Positions 13,243 through 20,097 of a DNA stretch of 64,000 bases are shown in pieces. Made by a program: the position numbers and the translations under genes. The stretch is from Paenibacillus sp. PvR098 (GTDB lineage: Bacteria > Bacillota > Bacilli > Paenibacillales > NBRC-103111), in contig NZ_JAFIBU010000001.1 in the NCBI RefSeq assembly GCF_017833255.1, positions 3,260,001-3,324,000 of the forward strand, given 5' to 3'. The notes under the pieces are model-generated. The model was not told the origin of the DNA. It did not search any database and saw only the letters and a program-made list of their open reading frames with translations. Position 1 is the first letter of the stretch, and the number at the start of each line of letters is the position of its first letter.

Positions 13243-13995
13243 ATGATCACCATCAAAACACCGGAAGAAATTGAACTTATGCGCCAAGCCGGTGAGATTC
13301 TCGCCAAGTGTCATCAGGAAATCGCCAAGATGATAAGGCCGGGACTTTCCACAATGGTTATTAATGATTTTGCCGAACGATTTATCCAGGAGCAAGGGGC
13401 TGAGCAAGTCGTTAAAGGGTTTAAAGGGTATCCGTTTGCTACCTGCACTTCTGTCAATGATGTGATCGCCCATGGATTCCCGAACGAAGAACCGCTGCAA
13501 AATGGAGATATCGTCAAAGTGGACATTGTTTGTCGTTACAACGGATGGTGTGCGGATTCATGCCGTACATATGCGGTTGGAACGATTTCGCCTGATGCGA
13601 AGCGCCTGATGCGTGTAACCAAGGAGTGCCTGATGTTGGGGATCGAGAAGGCCGTAGTGGGTAATCGGATGGGCGATGTAATGCATGCCGTGCAGAAGCA
13701 CGCAGAAGGAGCCGGTTTCTCCGTCGTACGCGATCTGGCCATGCATGGAATTGGACGAAGCATGCATGAGGATCCATCGTTACCCCATGTAGGCAAGCCG
13801 GGCCGCGGTGTTCGTCTGCAGGAAGGCATGGTTTTTACCATTGAGCCTATGATTAATGCAGGCAAGCATGAGATGTTTATCGAATTTGATGGATGGACGG
13901 CCCGTACCTATGACGGCAGCCTGTCGGCACAATTCGAGCATACCGTTGCTATTACCAAAGACGGGCCGCTGGTGATCACTGAAGGAATGATGTGA
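13243..13995 (+). CDS. map: methionine aminopeptidase, type I
   Basis: Removes the initiator methionine from new proteins. The 250 residues match type I enzymes without extensions. The two-metal site is complete: Asp in VKVDIV, Asp in CADSCRT, His in MHGIGR, Glu in FTIEPM and Glu in QFEHTV. The substrate His in VIAHGFP is present. I chose ATG 13243, seven nt after aggagg, over TTG 13237. It stands alone, away from the ribosomal-protein cluster where map often sits, so it may be a second copy. The terminator at 14215-14254 is the nearest plus-strand one. Confidence 0.93.
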   Translation: MITIKTPEEIELMRQAGEILAKCHQEIAKMIRPGLSTMVINDFAERFIQEQGAEQVVKGFKGYPFATCTSVNDVIAHGFPNEEPLQNGDIVKVDIVCRYNGWCADSCRTYAVGTISPDAKRLMRVTKECLMLGIEKAVVGNRMGDVMHAVQKHAEGAGFSVVRDLAMHGIGRSMHEDPSLPHVGKPGRGVRLQEGMVFTIEPMINAGKHEMFIEFDGWTARTYDGSLSAQFEHTVAITKDGPLVITEGMM

Positions 13996-14008
13996 TGAAT
14001 CGGTCTTC

Positions 14009-14042
14009 AAAAAGAAAAAGCACCGTCCGGTAGTATGGACGG
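14009..14042 (-). terminator. terminator of the 52-aa minus-strand gene
   Basis: The stem ccgtcc/ggacgg (14023-14028, 14037-14042) is followed on the minus strand by tgctttttcttttt. This supports the short gene at 14053-14211 as a real transcription unit. Confidence 0.7.
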
Positions 14043-14052
14043 CAGCCTTAGC

Positions 14053-14211
14053 TTAAGGGCGGTCCCCGCTCCTCGCCGATGGGCTCGGTAGGGGTTCCGC
14101 AGCATACCCGGCGGACAAGCTATCCTCACCGGTGGCGTCTTCCTTAACGTCATTGATGTCTTCGTTGTTATAAATATATATTTCTTCAGCTTGAGCGGTA
14201 CATTTGTCCAT
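14053..14211 (-). CDS. small acidic protein, 52 aa
   Basis: A 52-codon gene. The protein is acidic in the first 30 residues (MDKCTAQAEE start), has a single Cys, and ends in a proline/serine/arginine tail. No family is recognised. gaggtga lies a good distance before the ATG, and a clear terminator follows the stop. The ribosome site can be locked in a hairpin (14215-14250), suggesting control at translation. It is antisense to the likely 3' end of the map transcript. Confidence 0.55.
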   Translation of the reverse strand: MDKCTAQAEEIYIYNNEDINDVKEDATGEDSLSAGYAAEPLPSPSARSGDRP

Positions 14212-14214
14212 GGA

Positions 14215-14254
14215 AATCACCTCTTCGCTATTGTGGCGGCAGAGGCGATTTTTT
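14215..14254 (+). terminator. terminator on plus strand; possible ribosome-site lock on minus strand
   Basis: aatcacctct (14215-14224) pairs with agaggcgatt (14241-14250), nine of ten strict pairs, and is followed by t through 14254. On the plus strand this terminates map read-through. On the minus strand the same pairing covers the gaggtga ribosome site of the 52-aa gene. Confidence 0.7.
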
Positions 14255-14261
14255 ATGCGCG

Positions 14262-14293
14262 GAAATAAATAAAGGCCCTAAATGATAAGGCCT
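14262..14293 (-). terminator. possible tRNA-Arg terminator
   Basis: On the minus strand the stem aggcc/ggcct (14289-14293 with 14273-14277) is followed by a T-rich but interrupted tail (tttatttattt). Confidence 0.4.
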
Positions 14294-14326
14294 GTCAGGT
14301 TAGAAAAAGTAAGCAAGCTATATGTA

Positions 14327-14402
14327 TGGCGTCCCCGAGAGGACTCGAACCACTATCTGTCCTTTAGGAGAGGACTGCTCTATCCTGTTGAGCTACGGGG
14401 AC
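14327..14402 (-). tRNA. tRNA-Arg (anticodon CCT)
   Basis: A 76-nt cloverleaf with an encoded CCA. The acceptor stem is gtccccg/cggggac, the D stem gctc/gagc, and the anticodon stem gtcct/aggac with loop ctcctaa. The T loop is ttcgagt. The T stem agtgg/cctct has one T-T mismatch, which is tolerable. It reads AGG codons. Confidence 0.92.
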
Positions 14403-14416
14403 GTGAAACCATGGAT

Positions 14417-14445
14417 ATTATAACATATGCCGGACCGGGAAGAAA
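14417..14445 (-). promoter_or_regulatory. promoter of tRNA-Arg
   Basis: On the minus strand a perfect tataat (complement of 14417-14422) lies 14 nt before the tRNA. The -35 (tttctt, complement of 14440-14445) is weak. Confidence 0.5.
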
Positions 14446-15077
14446 GTCATATAAAAATTTTTAAAAAAAGGTGCAGTAATATATTCGGCTGGCGACGTCT
14501 ATTATCCAGAGAGGAGGGGGAGACGATTACGGAAGAGGCATGGATTGCGCGAATCATGGCGGGCGAGCGGGATGCGTTTCGTGAGCTGGTGGATCAGTAC
14601 GGGAGCTATTTGTTCAAAGCGGTCTACGCCGTGCTCCGATCGACGAAGGACGCTGAAGATGTGACCCAGGAAGCGCTAATGAAGATATACACGTCTCTCC
14701 CCCAATACCGGTATCAAGGTTTGAAAACCTGGATGACACGCATAGCCGTCAACAAAGCGATTGATTTCAAACGGTCCAAAGACCGAAAGAAGGAAGAGCT
14801 GACCATTGAGTGGGAGGGACTCGGAGCGGAGCCGCTGCTGCGGGAATGCCCTGTGGAGGATACGGTAATCTACCGGGAGCGCAGAGATCGGGTACGCGAT
14901 TATGTAGATCAGCTCCCCGAGAGCTACCGTGACGTCGTAGTTGCTTTCTATATTGAAGAGAAGAGCTATCAACAAATTTCCGAGGAGCAGCAGATCGCGC
15001 TGAAAACGGTGGAATCGAAGCTGTACCGGGCTAAACAATACATGCGGAAGGTATGGAAGGAGGAGGAATGGGAATGA
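14427..15077 (+). CDS. ECF-type RNA polymerase sigma factor
   Basis: Directs RNA polymerase to a small regulon, probably in response to envelope stress given its partners. Region 2 (AFRELVDQYG to the DFKRSKDR end) and region 4 with a helix-turn-helix (YQQISEEQ, KTVESKLYRAK) are complete. The start is doubtful. ATG 14427 has no ribosome site and adds about 33 unconserved basic residues. A strong ggagg (14513-14517) sits 8 nt before an in-frame ATT at 14526, where the conserved protein begins (TEEAWIARI). No ATG, GTG or TTG lies in frame there. The next gene overlaps its stop (atga). Confidence 0.9.
   Translation: MPDREESHIKIFKKRCSNIFGWRRLLSREEGETITEEAWIARIMAGERDAFRELVDQYGSYLFKAVYAVLRSTKDAEDVTQEALMKIYTSLPQYRYQGLKTWMTRIAVNKAIDFKRSKDRKKEELTIEWEGLGAEPLLRECPVEDTVIYRERRDRVRDYVDQLPESYRDVVVAFYIEEKSYQQISEEQQIALKTVESKLYRAKQYMRKVWKEEEWE
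14513..14528 (+). promoter_or_regulatory. strong ribosome site in front of an ATT codon (sigma gene)
   Basis: ggaggggg at 14513-14520 is followed at normal spacing by the in-frame codon att (14526-14528). The sigma-family homology starts at this codon. It suggests non-canonical initiation, as known for infC. This is inference. Confidence 0.4.
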
Positions 15078-15592
15078 ATCACAGGAGAACAGAAACATGG
15101 CTTCAGTATGTGAGGGATGAACTGACATCCGCAGAGAGAGCAACCTGCGAAGCGCATTTGGACAGCTGCGATGCATGCTTTGAGTTGTGTATGCAATGTT
15201 TAGAGCAGGCTGGCGATCTTCTGCCGGAACTTGAGAATCAAGAAGCTTTTTCTGAAGCGGTGATGATACGTCTGGAACAAGAATTGCCGCCAACTAGGCT
15301 GGTAGATATGGTGCCGGAGCAATCCAAACGTAAACTACGTATACCGTGGATTCAGCACCCGTTCTTCCATTACGCGGTAGCTGCAGCAATCACGCTGATT
15401 CTCATGAACACCGGAGTATTCCAGACCCTTACGCAGCAAATCGAGCGTTTTGATACCGCCGCGGGGAAAAAAGTGGAGGCAGAAGCGGTCTTGCACGGTT
15501 CTGTCTCTGAGAAGCTGATGAACAAAACGATCGGCATGCTCGATTCCATTCAACCGAGATACGAAAGAGGGGGTACCCATGAATCCAAATAA
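15074..15592 (+). CDS. zinc-binding anti-sigma factor
   Basis: Likely holds the upstream sigma factor inactive at the membrane. The 172-residue protein has a ZAS/zf-HC2 motif, H28-x3-C32-x2-C35, in the N-terminal cytoplasmic part. One membrane helix lies at about residues 100-118, and a short extracytoplasmic tail follows. I chose ATG 15074, which overlaps the sigma stop (atga) and follows ggaggagg; ATG 15068 is also possible. The tight overlap means translational coupling. It overlaps the next gene by 14 nt. Confidence 0.85.
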   Translation: MNHRRTETWLQYVRDELTSAERATCEAHLDSCDACFELCMQCLEQAGDLLPELENQEAFSEAVMIRLEQELPPTRLVDMVPEQSKRKLRIPWIQHPFFHYAVAAAITLILMNTGVFQTLTQQIERFDTAAGKKVEAEAVLHGSVSEKLMNKTIGMLDSIQPRYERGGTHESK

Positions 15593-16733
15593 AAACCCGA
15601 TGGTTGCTTTTGTACTATCGTTCATCCCTGGACTTGGCCACTTATATTTGGGCCGTCCCGTCAAAGCGCTCCTGTATGGCGGCGGATTTTTCGGCTCGTT
15701 ACTGCTGCTGGTCGTGATGGTTGCGGCACGTGTTCACCGGATATTCGGGTACAATGAATTTCCTTACTTTTTTATGCTGTTTGTGGCGTTCGTCATTTGG
15801 GCGGTCAACCTAATCGATGTGATTCGTACGCTGCTGGGCAGGTCGCAGCCCGCAAACTGGGGTACAGCAGGAGCTGACCCTCACGACCCTATGCAGGGGG
15901 AGCCTAACTCCTCCGTTTGGGGACCGACACCGGCCCAAGATTCACAGATCAACGACCGTTTTATCACCATATTGCTGTCGTTCGTTCCTGGACTCGGCCA
16001 CTTCCAATTGGGCTTAATGCAGCGGGGACTGGCGTTTTTGGTGACGTTCTTCGGACTTACGATTATGATCTTTTTCGTTACTGCGTTAACGAATAGAGAG
16101 GAGTTTCTTGCCTTCTTGGGTGTGCTTCCTATCATCTGGCTCTACTGCATGTTCGACTGTGTGCAGCAGTTGAACCGCAAGCATCGGGGGGAGGAGCTGG
16201 TGGATCGTTCCATATTCGAGGATTTTCAAGATACTAGGGAGTCCGGTAAAAAGAACAAAACGCTCGCTATGCTGCTTTCCATCTTCCCCGGAGCGGGACA
16301 TATGTATCTTGGTTTGCAAAAGCGCGGTTTACAGCTCATGGCAGCATTCCTGTTCGGTATTTATATCATGGACGTGCTTCGATTGTCGCTGTTTTTGTTC
16401 CTGATTCCGATTATATGGTTTTTCAGCTTTTTCGATGGGCTGCAGTATATATCAAGATACGGGCGCGAGGAGATCAGGGATGTACCGGTCGTCGATTGGC
16501 TGATGCATCATCAGCGGTGGATCGGTGTCGGACTGCTCGGATTGGGCTTGTATTACTTGGTCGATAACGTCCTGATTAACGGATTGGACCGATGGTTGGA
16601 TGAGCAAATGAGCCGAGAAATCATATATTGGTACCGCCAATACTTCCATACATTCATTGTATGCGTGCTGCTCATCGGGGGCGGTCTTCGGCTCTTGTTC
16701 GGAAGCAAGCGGGGGAAGGGGGAACGGACTTGA
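15579..16733 (+). CDS. membrane protein with three TM2-like repeats
   Basis: A 384-residue polytopic membrane protein of unknown function. Three copies of a TM2-like unit begin at about residues 9, 131 and 231, each with the pattern SF/IxPGxGHxxLGxxxRG/KAL followed by a second membrane helix. The linkers between copies are polar (residues about 90-125 and 205-225). A unique C-terminal part has two more membrane helices and a basic tail. It starts 14 nt inside the anti-sigma gene and its stop overlaps the next start, so it belongs to the sigma operon. A role in envelope sensing or repair is inferred from context only. Confidence 0.85.
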   Translation: MNPNKNPMVAFVLSFIPGLGHLYLGRPVKALLYGGGFFGSLLLLVVMVAARVHRIFGYNEFPYFFMLFVAFVIWAVNLIDVIRTLLGRSQPANWGTAGADPHDPMQGEPNSSVWGPTPAQDSQINDRFITILLSFVPGLGHFQLGLMQRGLAFLVTFFGLTIMIFFVTALTNREEFLAFLGVLPIIWLYCMFDCVQQLNRKHRGEELVDRSIFEDFQDTRESGKKNKTLAMLLSIFPGAGHMYLGLQKRGLQLMAAFLFGIYIMDVLRLSLFLFLIPIIWFFSFFDGLQYISRYGREEIRDVPVVDWLMHHQRWIGVGLLGLGLYYLVDNVLINGLDRWLDEQMSREIIYWYRQYFHTFIVCVLLIGGGLRLLFGSKRGKGERT

Positions 16734-17401
16734 TGAGGACATGGCGCGTAGGAACCTTATCCATGGGGTTGTCACTGATTTTCCTTGGTGTGACATTGTT
16801 TTTATCTCAACTGAAGGGCTTGGACGCTTTCGATACGTTCTTTGCTTGGTGGCCGATCCTGTTTGTGCTGCTAGGCCTTGAAATTCTCATTTACCTGATA
16901 TGGATGAGGAAGGAAAACAGCGTTGTCCGTTATGATCTGATGAGTGTGTTTTTCGTTGGATTGTTGTTCATCAGTTCCTTGGGCTTTGCCTTTCTGACCA
17001 GCATCGGCGTTCTCGGCGAGGTAAGGCGAATGGTAGGAACGGTTGAGCGTACCGTAGACCTGCCCGAGGTGCGGGAAGCCGTCGGCGACGGGGTCAAACG
17101 AATTATTGTGCAGACGAGCGGTCCACTGGTCAAAGTAGATCAGACCCCGGAGCGGTCCGTTCATTTGTTCGGCAGTTATCGGGAGAGGGCGCAGGAGGAC
17201 GAAATGCCGGAGGCTCCCGAAGAGAACGCTTATGCCGTTCACACAATCGGCGATACGATGTATGTTCAGGTGAAGCAGCCCCCGGTTCGTCAGGGCTTTG
17301 ATTCGTACTATCCCTATATGAATGTGACTGTGGTGCTGCCCCAGGATGTTCCGGTAGAACTGCGGAACAGGGATAACCAACTGATGCCGATAGAGATGTA
17401 A
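16733..17401 (+). CDS. LiaF-like / DUF5668-type membrane protein
   Basis: A 222-residue protein with four closely packed membrane helices in the first 110 residues (two hairpins split by WMRKENS). A C-terminal soluble domain of about 110 residues with beta-like repeats follows. The arrangement resembles the N-terminal part of LiaF-type envelope-stress proteins, but the call is by architecture. The start ATG 16733 overlaps the previous stop (tgatga) and follows a ggggaaggggg tract. It is the last gene of the four-gene sigma operon. Confidence 0.75.
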   Translation: MRTWRVGTLSMGLSLIFLGVTLFLSQLKGLDAFDTFFAWWPILFVLLGLEILIYLIWMRKENSVVRYDLMSVFFVGLLFISSLGFAFLTSIGVLGEVRRMVGTVERTVDLPEVREAVGDGVKRIIVQTSGPLVKVDQTPERSVHLFGSYRERAQEDEMPEAPEENAYAVHTIGDTMYVQVKQPPVRQGFDSYYPYMNVTVVLPQDVPVELRNRDNQLMPIEM

Positions 17402-17413
17402 CGATAATATGAG

Positions 17414-17443
17414 AGGCCCTGCAGGACGGTTCCTGCAGGGCCT
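17414..17443. terminator. stem-loop between convergent genes
   Basis: A perfect 13-pair stem, aggccctgcagga/tcctgcagggcct, with loop cggt. Neither side has a strong T-run. It lies 13 nt after the operon stop, so it may end transcription or protect the mRNA 3' end. Confidence 0.6.
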
Positions 17444-17583
17444 TGAAGTTTATTTGGGTTGCATTATATGAAAGGAACGGCGGTCAACAACGGCAAATCT
17501 AGATGGAACATATGGGTATCGAGACGACAGGATATCACGTGTACTGGTGTAGGAAGTGAATCCTTCACGCAGAGCTGTTCAAG

Positions 17584-18051
17584 CTACGCCTTTCCCCGTA
17601 ATTTGCGGAAAAATTGCGTTAGCATGGCACCGCACTCCTCCTGGAGCACACCGCTGATGACCTCAACCCGATGATTAAAACGATCCTCCTGAAGCAGGTT
17701 CATCAGCGTTCCAGCACAGCCGGCTTTCGGGTCGGGGGTGCCGTAAATAACCTGCGGGATACGGGACTGTACAATGGCACCTGCACACATAGGGCATGGC
17801 TCGAGCGTTACATAGAGTCTACAATCCAATAGACGCCAAGCGTCCAGATGCTGACTTGCCTGTTTGATCGCGATCAGCTCGGCGTGAGCGAGCGGATCGC
17901 GCGTCGTTTCGCGGACATTGTGGCCGCGTCCGATAATTTCGTTACCGCGTACGATGACTGCGCCAATCGGTACCTCCAAAATCGACTCCGCTTTTCGGGC
18001 CTCTTCCATCGCGGCTCTCATGTAAGGCAGATGTTCTTCCCATAAAGACAA
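17584..18051 (-). CDS. tadA: tRNA adenosine(34) deaminase
   Basis: Converts A34 to inosine in the tRNA-Arg anticodon. The zinc/catalytic motifs HAE (in DPLAHAEL) and PCPMCAGA are intact, and the 155 residues fit. I chose the TTG at 18051 because gaggtg lies a good distance before it and the protein then starts MSLWEEHLPYM. The longer ATG form at 18093 has no ribosome site and would run into the DnaA-box region. It is convergent with the sigma operon. Confidence 0.92.
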   Translation of the reverse strand: MSLWEEHLPYMRAAMEEARKAESILEVPIGAVIVRGNEIIGRGHNVRETTRDPLAHAELIAIKQASQHLDAWRLLDCRLYVTLEPCPMCAGAIVQSRIPQVIYGTPDPKAGCAGTLMNLLQEDRFNHRVEVISGVLQEECGAMLTQFFRKLRGKA

Positions 18052-18070
18052 TGCAGACACCTCATTTATT

Positions 18071-18233
18071 TTGTGGACAATAAGTTCGAACAAACATTCG
18101 TTGTTAACATGCTGTGGATAACATTGTGGATAAGTTACGCGTTAACTACATCCATTGTAGAAAAATCATGCTTGGAGAGCAAGTTTAATTCAAATAGTTT
18201 CAGTTATTCACAGGATGTTGAATATGTGAATAA
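18071..18233. promoter_or_regulatory. DnaA-box cluster
   Basis: Two perfect boxes tgtggataa at 18113-18121 and 18125-18133 lie 12 nt apart. Near-matches tgtggacaa (18072-18080), ttattcaca (18204-18212) and its inverse tgtgaataa (18225-18233) flank them. The region is AT-rich and contains two gttaac sites. The whole 390-nt gap between tadA and the PilZ gene has no convincing coding frame. Bacillus carries similar clusters outside oriC that titrate DnaA or control nearby genes. Confidence 0.6.
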
Positions 18234-18359
18234 TCGTTTAGGAACGATATTTGTAAAAAATCAGTTGAATGGCTTTCCTGCAATCTATATAATGAAGTAA
18301 TATATCAGATGGGTAAAATTACCTAATTATAGATAAAACTTCTGGTTACATGGTCTTAT

Positions 18360-18389
18360 CTGACACATGGCTTATACCTAACTTATACG
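18360..18389 (+). promoter_or_regulatory. possible promoter of the PilZ gene
   Basis: ctgaca (18360-18365), an 18-nt spacer, then tatacg (18384-18389). It has five and four matches of six. It lies 53 nt before the chosen start. Confidence 0.35.
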
Positions 18390-18441
18390 AGGTAAAAATA
18401 AAGGGCTTCCATTTTTTTGATGAAAGGTGGTATTGATTACA

Positions 18442-19146
18442 ATGAGTTCAACTTCTCCCAGCAAATTGTTCGAAGCAGACAAGATCAAGAACAGAAGTCA
18501 AGGTGGTATTTTGCTGCAAAGCCGAACTGTTGTGGAGAAGAAAGATTTTGTCTCCACGGGTATTCTAAGCTATGCGGAAGGAGATATTATCGAGATCGAA
18601 ATGTCGGAATTCAAGGCGTTTGAGCTCGGGGATAAGGTTAAACTGACTGTGTATTCGCCAGGCGGTATCTATGTATTTGAATCTACGATTGTAGCTAAGG
18701 ACCATGGCGCGCTCATGGTGATCAATCCACCCCATAATCAAAGCCGTTTCGCGGAGAAACGCGAGCATCCTCGGGTGAAGGTGAATCAAAGCGGAGTGAT
18801 CGTTTCCATCAAGGAAGCGGAGGGGATTGAGCGGCTGCTGCAGAGCAAAGTCGAGCTCACGGTGCAAAATTTAAGCATCAGCGGGTTAGGTTTCACTGTG
18901 CTTGAGTACATGGATTTGGATACAAACTCGACAGTTAGCCTAGCGCTCGATTTAGGCTTTACGCTGCAATGTACCACGGAAATCATAAGATCGGAAACGA
19001 CAGTTGAAGGCTATTATTATGGGGCGAGATACGTTGATTTAACGCCAGAAAAAGCGAATTCGCTGCGGGCATTTATTTTAAAAATGCAGGTCGAGTCGCA
19101 TTATACGCTAAAAAAAGAAGAAATGCAGAAGAGCAATTTCAAATAA
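18442..19146 (+). CDS. PilZ-domain protein (c-di-GMP receptor)
   Basis: A 234-residue two-domain protein like YcgR/YpfA. The N-terminal flagellar-brake-like beta domain is followed by a PilZ domain. The c-di-GMP motif is complete, with RxxxR in EKREHPRVKV near residue 107 and NLSISGLG near residue 143. Such proteins slow the flagellar motor or alter secretion when c-di-GMP rises; the target here is not known. ATG 18442 follows aaaggtgg; GTG 18427 overlaps that site. Flagellar rod genes flhO/flhP lie elsewhere in the window. Confidence 0.85.
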   Translation: MSSTSPSKLFEADKIKNRSQGGILLQSRTVVEKKDFVSTGILSYAEGDIIEIEMSEFKAFELGDKVKLTVYSPGGIYVFESTIVAKDHGALMVINPPHNQSRFAEKREHPRVKVNQSGVIVSIKEAEGIERLLQSKVELTVQNLSISGLGFTVLEYMDLDTNSTVSLALDLGFTLQCTTEIIRSETTVEGYYYGARYVDLTPEKANSLRAFILKMQVESHYTLKKEEMQKSNFK

Positions 19147-19226
19147 CTCAGGCGAACGCCACGGACAAAGCGCTGGCTTTAAGCATAAGCTGATGTAAAG
19201 TAAGCATCTTAAAGGTGGTGAAGAAC

Positions 19227-19943
19227 GTGGCGTTTCGTATGAAATATGAGATTATCCCCCGTTATTTGTCTGGTCCGAGTAAGCGGCGTCCGCGTTTGAT
19301 GATGGACCCGTGCCGTTTTATGGTTGCACATGATACGGGTAATCCGGGGTCAACGGCCTCAGCTAATGTGTCGTATTTTCAACGAACGAGTAACGATATG
19401 TCTTCCTCTGCTCATATTTTTGTGGATGATAAAGAAATCATCGAGTGCATTCCCTTTTTGACCGGGCCTGCGGAGAAAGCGTATCACGTCATTTATAATG
19501 TCACTACGGACAATGCAAGATATGGCGCCAATGCTAACGATGCGGCGGGCGGGGTGGAGCTGTGCCACGGAGGGCGTATTCTTCTGGATGAATCGTACAA
19601 GCGTTATGTATGGGTGATGGCCTACGCTTGCTATCGTTATGGTTTAAATCCATCTACGGATATTACGGGTCATTATATGCTCGATCCGGCGCGACGCAGC
19701 GATCCTCAGGAGCCGCTGCGTCAGCTCGGCAAAACGTTCGCCGATTTCGTGCGGGATGTAGAGGATGAGTACCTGGCAAGCGTCATACCGGAGCCGCAGG
19801 TGCTGATATCCGCTGAGGATGCGAACAAGATGATCCGCTTTTTATCGGCATCGTTTTTCGCAGTGAATGACGTAACGGCTAAAGTGGAGTTTAACCGTCT
19901 GGCTAATGAGCTGCGCCGGATCTCGGGGCAGGGAGCACAGTAA
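19227..19943 (+). CDS. N-acetylmuramoyl-L-alanine amidase (Amidase_2 type)
   Basis: Cleaves the bond between muramic acid and the peptide stem of peptidoglycan. The Amidase_2 fold is shown by the zinc His in VAHDTGNP, the SSAHIFVDD strand, AGGVELCHGG, and the second zinc region TGHYMLDP followed by RRSDP. There is no signal peptide and no clear wall-binding repeat; the C-terminal 60 residues are helical. This resembles phage or sporulation amidases released by other means. GTG 19227 is 8 nt after aaaggtgg. A terminator follows. Confidence 0.85.
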   Translation: MAFRMKYEIIPRYLSGPSKRRPRLMMDPCRFMVAHDTGNPGSTASANVSYFQRTSNDMSSSAHIFVDDKEIIECIPFLTGPAEKAYHVIYNVTTDNARYGANANDAAGGVELCHGGRILLDESYKRYVWVMAYACYRYGLNPSTDITGHYMLDPARRSDPQEPLRQLGKTFADFVRDVEDEYLASVIPEPQVLISAEDANKMIRFLSASFFAVNDVTAKVEFNRLANELRRISGQGAQ

Positions 19944-19949
19944 GGGAAC

Positions 19950-19984
19950 AAAACCGGTCCTGCAGTAGGCAAGCCGGTTTTTGC
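19950..19984 (+). terminator. amidase gene terminator
   Basis: The stem aaaccgg/ccggttt (19951-19957, 19974-19980) with an internal loop is followed by a short T stretch. Confidence 0.7.
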
Positions 19985-20019
19985 ATTTGATCGGGGTACG
20001 ATTTTCCAAAAGGGATTAG

Positions 20020-20049
20020 GTGACATAGGGGGCCTATTTGTAGTATAAT
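20020..20049 (+). promoter_or_regulatory. promoter of ychF
   Basis: gtgaca (20020-20025), an 18-nt spacer, then a perfect tataat (20044-20049), 48 nt before ychF. Confidence 0.65.
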
Positions 20050-20097
20050 TTTATGTTAGGAATTTACTAGTCAAACTATTAAGGAGTTGTCCTTGAC

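Noticed and set aside
14404..14409. tgaaac, like an ECF-sigma -35, upstream of the sigma gene
   Set aside because: No CGTA/CGTC-type -10 lies 15-17 nt downstream, so autoregulation cannot be claimed.
17459..17674. 71-codon plus-strand frame between the LiaF-like gene and tadA
   Set aside because: It overlaps tadA in antisense and shows no ribosome site or motif.
18073..18300. 75-codon plus-strand frame upstream of the PilZ gene
   Set aside because: It has no ribosome site, is AT-driven in composition, and covers the DnaA boxes, which explain the region better.
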